Origin: Haliclona indistincta
Lineage: Eukaryota > Porifera > Demospongiae > Haplosclerida > Chalinidae
Length of the DNA stretch: 64,000 bases
Assembly (NCBI GenBank): GCA_964017065.1
Contig: OZ024784.1
Coordinates: 10,645,152 to 10,709,151, forward strand
Direction: 5' to 3'
Part shown: positions 56,124-64,000 of the stretch, in pieces
Position numbering within the stretch: the first letter of the stretch is position 1
Layout of the letters: the number at the start of each line of letters is the position of its first letter
Notes under the pieces: model-generated
Database searches by the model: none
Told to the model about the DNA's origin: nothing
Seen by the model: only the letters and a program-made list of their open reading frames with translations
Program-made: the position numbers and the translations under genes

Positions 56124-56390
56124 TTATAAATCTCTTTGTCCTTCAATTGTACACATGCTACTAAACATCATGAAAGGTGACCACTCACATAGTATAGTGT
56201 GTCCAACACCACTAGCACACAAAACCACAACTGCCACTACAAACACCAACACACATAACACACATGGACGTCTCTCAATGAAAAATGCTAGCATGTACAG
56301 AAGGATTACGAGCATCTGATCTTGCATAACCATTGCACATGCTGATTTTGGTACAAGCAGTATTGGCAACATCCATTGTAAGCAGTACAT
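56124..56390 (-). CDS. BLCAP: BLCAP (bladder cancer-associated protein) homologue
   Basis: A small membrane protein widely conserved in animals; in vertebrates it is linked to growth control and apoptosis, with unknown biochemistry. The 88-residue frame starts MYCLQWMLPILLVPK, continues LLYMLAFFIERRPCVLCVLV and has a second hydrophobic helix (FVVAVVVLCASGVGH) and a Ser/Pro tail. This matches BLCAP (87 residues in vertebrates) in start, length, two helices and the ERxPCxxC motif. As in vertebrates the coding region is one exon; an acceptor (tttttttgcag) lies at 56495. The frame stays open for about 35 codons upstream to that acceptor, so an N-terminal extension cannot be ruled out; homology favours the Met at 56390. 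Convergent with the receptor gene. Confidence 0.88.
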   Translation of the reverse strand: MYCLQWMLPILLVPKSACAMVMQDQMLVILLYMLAFFIERRPCVLCVLVFVVAVVVLCASGVGHTILCEWSPFMMFSSMCTIEGQRDL

Positions 56391-56494
56391 GATGAGGATG
56401 AGCTTGAGATGTTTGTTAGGAAGGGACAACCATGCACTTAGGGAGTAAACAATTCTCTCCAACAGCGGGTTTTTATTCCAGTTTGTGCTAACAC
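56391..56494 (-). other. 5' untranslated part of the BLCAP coding exon
   Basis: Between the splice acceptor (minus strand tctttttttgcag, ending at plus 56495) and the ATG at 56390. No upstream first exon could be fixed; two minus-strand stretches (57330-57140 and 57680-57585) have splice-like borders but no homology. Confidence 0.55.
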
Positions 56495-56639
56495 CTGCAA
56501 AAAAAGAAAAATCTTGTAAGACATGCACTACCTTTAACCCTTTAATTACTAAATTATCTTGCTGAAATTTTAACCTCGTAAATGCTGACCACTTCTATCG
56601 TGAATATCTCGTGTGTCTTTTGTGGTACTGGTCTCAAAT

Positions 56640-57130
56640 TTGCGTCCTTTTACACCAGTGAGTAGCCGCAATTGCCCACACTCAAGTCGGTCGATATGCC
56701 CCTGCCACTTCGAAAGTGAAGCCGATAAAGTGCAGCGACCTTGTCAAATTTTGCTCAAAGTTAGTACTTTGGGGCTGGCTACTGAAAAGTACATACAAAT
56801 AGCAGTGGTTTTGGTGAGTGTAAAATGTAGCCCAGATCATAGAGAATGCGCAAAAATGTGTTTCCGAGCACCCGAAGCCATAAAATGTCCAAATTTTCTT
56901 GGCTGCTATTTTGTTTTTCCTAAAATGTTGTGAAATTTGCACTGAAGCCATAGAAAAATGCCGAAGCCAATACGTTTAGTGCAGGGGGCACGCCGAAAAT
57001 CAGTCAATTTTGGGCGGTTATTTGTATTCTTCAATTTGGCTTAATTTTGGGATATTTTAGCACTTTTTCATAAAGTTATGCTCTCTGAAGTATGTATGAC
57101 GCCAAATGGCGTCATTGGGGCTTAAAGGGT
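56640..57130. repeat. Dispersed repeat, partner at 22000-22380
   Basis: gtactttggggctggctactg and the following 100 nt match 22080-22180. It ends near 57130 with aatggcgtcattggggctta, also seen in diverged form at 40650 and 49560. Confidence 0.65.
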
Positions 57131-57780
57131 TAACACAATAACAATGTCTATGGACGTGTGCAAAATAATAACCAAATCAAAATTAACAGGTTTTTGCTAT
57201 GTTTTTTTCTATCACAAGCCACTCGCTGTTTCAGGCATTTTGCAGCATCAAGATGCCAGGAAACACCATCTAAAAATGTTGTTTGCTCACCTGGTAACCA
57301 GACAACCATCAAACCTGACAAAATTTTTAGAACAGACAAGGCAGCCTTGCATACACACGTTTGTTTGTGAATCGTTTTTCTGATGCTAATGCCTGATTCT
57401 TTGAATATCAGTCGGTTCTCCCACTCGCGTAATAACGATGTCCACTGAAAAGTTCAAACTCTCTAAATCAATTACTAGTTATTTTGGTAACTTCTGCCAA
57501 CCTTTATCAGCACATAGATCCGAAATTGGTGCTAAAATGGCTGATTTATAATAGTTTTGTCCACTAATGCATTTCTTACCAAGCATACCACACCCATAAA
57601 AATGGCAGGCATGTACACAAGGAAGAAACATACGCATCTTGATTAGCATCAAGGTTTCTGTTTGCAAGTTATAGAAGAGCTAGAAATTTACAGTGCTTCC
57701 AGCTTATAGAGGGCAACTTTTAAATAGTGTTAAAAGACAAATCATTCTTGAGCTACTCAAAAGTGATTCCAGACTGAAAT

Positions 57781-58652
57781 ATATGTTATGCGCAAACGAT
57801 GGATTGGGACAATCCATGGATTGCGCTGCTCAAAGTATGGATCCGTGCTTTGCGCGGGCAATCCATGGATTGCCCAACACTTGCGCGATCCATGGATAGC
57901 GCTACCACACACATGTGCCAAGCGTTCGGGCAGCTGAAGTAGTCATGTTTGACAGAAAAGCCGCCTTCGAGGACTGCATCACAAAATCGTTTGCCGGTGC
58001 AAAAGAAGAAAAGAGCAAGGTGATTGGTCAAGAGTAAGGAAAAGGAAATCGTGGCTTACCCTTTCGGCTGGTGAAGACAAAGGCGATCCCGGCACTGAAT
58101 GGCATGCAGTGTTTTCATCTGGCACACTATATATGATCTCTTCAGAGAAGTATTAATTAATGATTATAATTGCAATGAACATCTCTGCTAATGCATGTTG
58201 CAGGTTGTAATGTTAGTATTGAAGAATAAGAATCCAGAGATGTCTATAGAAGATTCTACTGAGGCCTTCTGTTGCTAGTGTGATCACTGCATCCCCTAAC
58301 TGCCCATGACTATTACAGCCTGAACTCATGCAAGACTCATACAACCATATTCATCTCATGTATCTCAACCTTGCTGCCTCAGTATACATATTTACTAGTT
58401 AGAATAAGGCTATAGGCAATCATGTTGAGCAGCATTGCTGCCGGAGATGCTTCAGTGGCGAACGTCGGAGTCCGCCGCTTCTCATGAGCGTCCATGCATC
58501 AATGGTTTGGCCGAGATCCATACTTCGAGTCCCTCGTTTGCGCGATCCATGGATTGAGCAGACAATCCATGGATTGTTGCGCAAAGCACGGATCCATACT
58601 TTGGGCAGCGCAATCCATGGATTGTCCCGATCCATAGTTTGCGCACAACATA
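57781..58652. mobile_element. Element with CAATCCATGGATTG palindromes in both ends
   Basis: Left atatgttatgcgcaaac and right gtttgcgcacaacatat are inverse. Each end carries three copies of the 14-nt palindrome CAATCCATGGATTG or a variant (57810-57900, 58540-58625). 0.87 kb; no transposase frame. Confidence 0.75.
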
Positions 58653-60210
58653 TACACTATCAACAAGGCTGGTGAAATAGACAAATTTGATGATTTAAAT
58701 GCAGCAAGACAAGAAAAGGGACTCGGCCAATGTCAAAATAAATATAGGTTAGACGATGGATTTGAGGTGTCTATGGGATTTAGATCACCGCAGAAACCGA
58801 TGTTTTAGACGTCCCAAGCGCGTAGCGTGAGTGTGTCTATTTCGGTTTCCAAGGTGAGCTAAATCTTGTAGGCATCGAGAATCTATCGTCTGAAGTGTTT
58901 AGACCATACCTGCGCTTAATCAAACAAAGTGCTCGAGGTAGTAGAGAGCCCAGAGAAGTTCCCAGAGTCAAGCAGCAGCCCGTTTTCGAACGATGGCAGT
59001 GTAATCTCGCGTGTGTTTTTTGACGCCGCCATTTTGTTGTGGTTATTGACTCTACGTGGTTAATTAAAGGTGTACTAAGTGAAATCAGTGGTGTTCTACT
59101 TGATTTAGAACACCTCTGACTGACCAATCAAATTGCAGAATTACATTGAAGTATGGACTAACCTTGGTTAAAAGAATACCTTAATAAGTGCATGATTATA
59201 TTTTTAATACAACTACTGCACCGTTTAAATTACAGCTTTGATTTTTGCAACACATAAACGTATGCTATTTGTCTACTACCTGCTTTAAAGAAATTTCATG
59301 TGTTCTAGTACATAAAACATTATGCAGAAAAAGTAAGCAACCAAACCAACTTTTATTGAAATTGAACTATTCCTTGTGGTATATTTAACAAAGTAAAATG
59401 CAAATTTTCAAGCCTAAAAACTTTTGCTGGCGACGTTTGTTAATGACTTCTACTTATTCATTCATAATTTTTAGAATACTCGTTGTGAGTCTTCATATTT
59501 ATGATCAGCAATGATGTATCAAGTTTCAGACCAGATTTAACAGTCATAGCATCTATGGTAAGTGCTATCAGAGAATGGCTACTCATTTTGGGTGCAAAAC
59601 AGGTGAGCTAAAGCCAGGACACTACATTAAAAGGGGTGGTGACTGAATGGACACGGTACTTGGTGACCGGGATCAAATCTAATCAAATTCTCAAGATACT
59701 ATGGATATACGGTTGAGCACGGAAACGCTGTAGTCAACCGCAAACGTCATGGAATGTACTATTTTGTTTGCATGAAAAGCATTTCTTGATCATTTGATCT
59801 GCACCAGATTGCTCCCTTGATTTGTTGACTGATGCTGTTAGGCTATGTTTATCTATTGATTGCAATTTGATCCCAGTCACAGTGTGCATTGAGTTGCCAC
59901 TACTTGCATTATACTGTGCAAAATTATTCGCCTATTCTAAGCAAGCAAAGAGTAGCGATGGACCAAGATACCTAGGTTTTTACCAGAGTGCCAAAAAACT
60001 CACTTTTCCCATTCCCTCCCACCCCACAACTGACCCACCCCCTATGCAGCTCTCCATGATTGCATTCATTTTGTTAAAAAATACGATAAGTGCTGATTAC
60101 ACCAATTTTCAGACGGAAATTATTTGCCCTTTCCTGGCTTAAAACAGCTAGCTTTAATAATTCTTAGTAAACTGCTGGGAAGGTTTGAAATCTATTATAA
60201 TTGTTACAAT
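58653..60210. other. Intergenic, nothing recognised
   Basis: No conserved frame. A short hairpin ggtgttctacttgatttagaacacc lies at 59092-59116. The rest is AT-rich. Confidence 0.5.
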
Positions 60211-60698
60211 TTATTATGCCTCGGTGGGCGGAGCCACGAGGCATACAGTAGTTCGTTTGTTTGTCAGTTTGTCAGTCAGTCAGTCATTCCGTCCGTTACT
60301 TCAGTTTTGCGGCGCACGCTGAACGCCGAGCCCTGAAACTAGCAATGCAAGTAGAACTCGATATTATCTCGCTTTTCAACATTTGAAATTTGTACACGAA
60401 GCTTCGTTCTCGAGTTATGGCGTGATTTGCTTACTTTGTTTGCCGTTGCTGGCGATCTGGACTTCTCCAATGGCAAAGCTGTCCACAGTTGACTGCCTAG
60501 AAGCTGATAGGTTCAAATTTTACTACAGGATATCAGCGCAGGTCCAGAGAAATCGTGTAAGGCAAGCTATGGAAGTTATCTCGCTCGTGGTATGACTGCT
60601 GCGCTAAACACTGTAGACACGCCCAGTTGAATTGTGGTTAGCACTGATTGGCTTCTGATTGCATAACTAAAGCAACTGCTGTACAGAAATCCTGTATG

Positions 60699-61936
60699 CA
60701 GGGGCGTACACAGAAAAAATGAAGGGGGGTTTCCTAAAGATCGCGCGCGAAGCGCGCGAGAAAATTTTGCTAATTAATTGGGGCGAGCCTGAGCGAGCCC
60801 CATATGGGATCGAAAAGCGTCCCCCGCGAACTATCTATGTATGCGTACGTCTTTCCGTAAATGCCCTCACGCTCTAATTCACCGAACGGTTCAATTTTGC
60901 CGCGTGTGTATTACGTCATATCATACTAAGACGATGGATCCTGATACTACTATTCCAGTGCGTGATTATTCTTCAAAGAAAGAAGAACAACTTCTAAGGA
61001 GAAGAGTGCGTGAAAGAGCTCGCCGAGCTGCTGAAACTGCAGAGGAAAAAGAGCAGAGACTGAGCAAGCGAAGAGCTCGTGATAAGGCGCGACGTGCTGC
61101 CCAGCGTGATGAACAGCATGCTGAACAAAGAAAAACAATGCTACAGCAGTTGAGACGCCAACAGCAAGAACGACGTGATGCTGAGAGTAGTAAACAGAGA
61201 GAAGACAGGCTGCAGCACATGAGAGACCAAGAACACGAGCGACGTGATGCTGAGAATAGTGAACAAAGAGAAAACAGGCTGCAGCACATGAGAGACCAAG
61301 ATCACCAGCGACGTGATGTTGAAAGTAGTGAACAAAGAGAAAACAGGCTGCAGCACATGAGAGACCAAGAACACCAGCGACGTGATGTTGAAAGTAGTGA
61401 ACAAAGAGAAAACAGGCTACAGCACATGAGAGACCAAGAACATGAGCGACGTGATGCTGAGGATCTAGCACAGAGAGATAGTCGACTACAGCGTTTGCGA
61501 GAGAGTCGACAAAGACAACCTGATCATCCACAAATTGCTCTTTTTGATCAGCCAGCTGCTAGAGCCAAGATGCTCAATTTTCACATGTCTATTAGCACTA
61601 TAGAGGTGCCTTTGTCCCATTATCATCATCATTATACAATCGCTATATCAACTATCTTGAACTATAATCATCATTCATATTGCTATCCATTCTATTATTC
61701 CAACCAACTATCCGATTTTGTGATTTTTACTGTTACATGTACGTACAGTTCGCTCAGGCTCGCCCCACATTGTCTTTACAATCATCTAGTATTCATTTAT
61801 TCATGATTATGCGCACACGTGATGATAACGGATTACGTACGCGCCCGTGCCCTGCGTTACAATTTCGCTTTGCGCAATTTCCCCGCCTCAAAGGGTGTTT
61901 CCAGAAACACTTGAAACAACCGTGTGTACGCGCCTG
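60699..61936 (+). mobile_element. Insertion with CAGGGGCGTACAC ends carrying one ORF
   Basis: Inverted ends CAGGGGCGTACACA and TGTGTACGCGCCTG. TGTATG (possibly TGTATGCA) is repeated on both sides, so 6 to 8 nt of target duplication; the end type suggests hAT. gagcctgagcgagccccat near 60785 and a partial inverse near 61755 form a second, inner bracket around the ORF. Confidence 0.6.
60934..61806 (+). CDS. Arg/Glu-rich protein with 23-residue repeats, transposon-linked
   Basis: Uninterrupted frame; an upstream in-frame ATG is at 60841, but 60934 (acgATGGATCC) starts the charged domain. It has five tandem 23-residue repeats, RRDxExSxQRENRLQHMRDQ plus three residues, encoded by 69-bp DNA repeats (61165-61510), preceded by RARRAAETAEEKEQRLSKRR. 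Such RRAAExxExRExRL repeats are known at the N-terminus of many Helitron-type replication/helicase proteins, where KMLNFHxSI-like sequence also follows. Here the frame ends soon afterwards, so only that N-terminal module is present. Confidence 0.5.
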   Translation: MDPDTTIPVRDYSSKKEEQLLRRRVRERARRAAETAEEKEQRLSKRRARDKARRAAQRDEQHAEQRKTMLQQLRRQQQERRDAESSKQREDRLQHMRDQEHERRDAENSEQRENRLQHMRDQDHQRRDVESSEQRENRLQHMRDQEHQRRDVESSEQRENRLQHMRDQEHERRDAEDLAQRDSRLQRLRESRQRQPDHPQIALFDQPAARAKMLNFHMSISTIEVPLSHYHHHYTIAISTILNYNHHSYCYPFYYSNQLSDFVIFTVTCTYSSLRLAPHCLYNHLVFIYS

Positions 61937-62518
61937 TGTATGCATGCATCTGCAGTTGCTGTGTTTATGGAATGGTGGATAGTTGTGGTTGTGGATATAG
62001 TGTCATTTCATTGTGTATGTTTTTATAAGTTGTCAGTCACTAACATAGTGTTCAACTAGCAACAGCAGACTTTCATTACTGCTTGTGTATTTCAGTTCAG
62101 CGTATTTAGTCAGACAGGCATGTATGCATAACATTCCACCGAGGCATAAGCACCTTCGGTGCCTAGTTTCAAACTGTAATAAAACCAAAATTAGGTTTTT
62201 GAACCTGCACCTTTTGTTTAATAGGCTAGGTAAAAGCGAAATACTTCAAACACTTTCACGATTAAGTTTAAAAGTGACGTAATGCTTACCTTGCTCGCTT
62301 TGTTTAGTCACCAGGAATCATGAGGCAGAACAGCTGAACATAGAGCTATACCACGGTATAGTGTAACACTGAGTTGGCACAGCGCGCAATAAATAGAGTA
62401 ATAAGATCATTATGAGGCCCCGCCCACTAGTCTACACTGTATGCCTTTAGCTAAGCGCGCACGTCGCTCAGATCGCATGTATAATGTACATAATTATATA
62501 GAATGACTTTAATTTCTT

Positions 62519-62760
62519 CCCTGTGGAGTTCGAAGAGTTTTCTGTGCTGGCAAGCCTTGTTCGAGCGGCTAATCCATGGCTATCTAAAGCTACGTGTCCT
62601 GGTAAGAGCACTTACGGTATTGTGGGTGTGTCACCCAACCTCCTATCATGTCAATGTCGACGTCTGTTGCAGTAAATTCTCCAGTAATGCAGGAGTAGTC
62701 GTGTTTAGCTCCTAGCTCAGCGCACGGGTGTTCATTAGAACTCTAGTTATAACAAGAGTT
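62519..62760. repeat. Inverse copy of the 24360 repeat
   Basis: ttctgtgctggcaagccttg through agttctaatgagc-type sequence, opposite orientation to 24360-24700. Confidence 0.7.
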
Positions 62761-62787
62761 CAGCGAAATTGAAACTGAGATATTACT

Positions 62788-63570
62788 GGGTAGGTATAAA
62801 ACGCGGAACGTGGAATGGAATGGAGCGCGGAATGGAATTGGAATGGAACGTCAAACAGTATAGAAAACAGTCAAATTTCGACTTGAAAAGAAAAAGGACA
62901 CTTGCTTTGACTTGTTCAGCTTGCGTACTGCTGCACGCAAAGAGTGGAGAGCGGTAGTGGAGTGTGAGAAGCGTTGATAGCTGCATGGTGTCAGACTATA
63001 ACATAGTACATGTACAAGCAACTCAGCCTGAGATTTCTGCTTGAGCGTAACTCGTAAGAAATGAATCAGAGGTTAAACTCACTAACTATACAGGCAGAGT
63101 TTAGTCTAACAGCGCACGCTGATCTTTACGCTGGAACTAAGTTAACGTTCTAACAACAGCCTTGCTGTAAACATATGCACACCCACAGCCACACCCCTTT
63201 GTTGCACCGGCGTAGACTACATGCTGCCTGGATACAAACAACGGTTATATGTCATGTTATGGTGACCTAAGCTAAGGGTAGAGTTTCTCTCCGTCACCAA
63301 GAGAGCTAGTGATTCCTATGAACTTGATTCAGTAGTCTACACACGATGAGCCTGAGCGAGTGGCACGTGACCTACAGCTAGTCTTTGAGGGCTACACTGC
63401 AGAACACAGATCGTACTATGTTGGGCAACTCTATAGAAGTGAGCTCTATGCCATGGTTCAAGCTGAACAAGTCAAATTAAGTTTTTTTTCCGTTTGACGT
63501 TCCATTCCATAATATTATTTCATTCCGCCGTTCCATTCCATTCCACGTTCCGCGTTTTATACCTATACCC
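62788..63570. mobile_element. Mutator-like element with 9-bp target duplication
   Basis: Inverted ends GGGTA(TA)GGTATAAAACGCGG, continuing with GGAATGGAATGG runs. The 9-nt direct repeat GATATTACT borders it (62779-62787 and 63571-63579). 783 bp, no transposase. Confidence 0.82.
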
Positions 63571-63902
63571 GATATTACTGGGCCGCGTGCAAGTGACTAA
63601 TTTCCCGCATTTTCACCGATGAGAAAATCGACAAAAATGAAATCCCTACAGTAGTTGGAAAAAATGCGGGGTTGAACTTTGTTCTCCCTAGACCAATTGC
63701 TGCAATTCAAGCACCATTCTGATCGCAGAAGACAGGGCCGTTTAAAGGAGAGCTGGAAAAACCTTACATCAGGTTTTTTAATCTTCGTCTCCGGTCCAGT
63801 CAGGAATTGTTACTGTTGGTTCTCGTTTTGGACCATAACTCGCGTAAAGCACACTGGTACTCCTGCCAACAGTATAATCATGGTATAAATATAAGTAAAC
63901 TT

Positions 63903-64000
63903 ACAGTGGAACCTCTCTAATCCTTAAAAGTAATATCCTAATTCTAGAGAAGTTCTGATTTCAGGAGTTAATTGGCCAGGCAGTGCAATGGGTGTCATCA
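63903..64000. repeat. Partial MITE with ACAGTGGAACCTCTC end
   Basis: acagtggaacctctctaat followed by sequence resembling 35942-36020. It runs off the window. Confidence 0.55.

Larger units (their letters stand above)
60211..62147. mobile_element. TGCCTCGGTGG-type element, copy 4, with insertion
   Basis: Starts ttattatgcctcggtgggcg, ends attccaccgaggcat. The body matches copy 1 up to agaaatcctgtatgca at 60700 and resumes tgcatctgcagttgctgtg near 61945; between them is a 1.24-kb insertion. Confidence 0.7.

Noticed and set aside
57140..57667. Extra minus-strand exons upstream of BLCAP
   Set aside because: Two stretches have AG/GT-like borders but no homology and no consistent phase; vertebrate BLCAP has only a non-coding first exon.
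60950..61531. Long minus-strand open frames opposite the 69-bp repeat ORF
   Set aside because: Antisense shadows created by the tandem repeats; composition (FLFVHY repeats) matches no family.
1..64000. tRNA, rRNA or other structured RNA genes
   Set aside because: No cloverleaf with A and B box pairs and no rRNA core sequence was seen; the strong hairpins are all transposon-like.

Overview
The window is animal nuclear DNA. Its genes are split by GT-AG introns, there are no operons, and about half or more of the sequence is transposon debris. The gene set (an XRN1-type exonuclease, a GABA-B-like class C receptor, BLCAP), introns as short as 47-59 nt and very dense short inverted-repeat elements fit an early-branching metazoan. 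A sponge is my best guess, but this is inference; no rRNA or mitochondrial marker is present.

Layout. (1) 1-14136, + strand: the last seven coding exons of an XRN1-like 5'-3' exoribonuclease, entering from the left; its introns hold many foldback elements. (2) 14137-18237: intergenic, filled by a decayed Ty3/Gypsy element on the - strand. (3) 18238-53748, + strand: a complete 16-exon GABA-B-like metabotropic receptor of 839 residues. Every exon joins in phase. Its introns are either 47-74 nt or expanded by transposons to as much as 10 kb. (4) Inside its introns: a hAT element nested in another DNA element (intron 2), a three-deep nest plus a second Gypsy remnant (intron 8), a 0.76-kb near-perfect palindrome (intron 10), and a 3.8-kb DNA transposon with a DDE-like transposase (intron 14). 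(5) 56082-56494, - strand: a one-coding-exon BLCAP homologue, convergent with the receptor. (6) 56500-64000: repeats only, including a Mutator-like element with a 9-bp target duplication and a short ORF with 69-bp coding repeats.

The three host genes are unrelated in function (mRNA decay, amine-type signalling, a small membrane protein). The most notable unassigned material is mobile: a family with CATAGATAATA ends and 7-bp target duplications (three complete copies), and the DDE-like transposon at 42676-46450, whose insertion splits a coiled-coil reading frame.

All family assignments come from reading translations and from family knowledge; no search was run.
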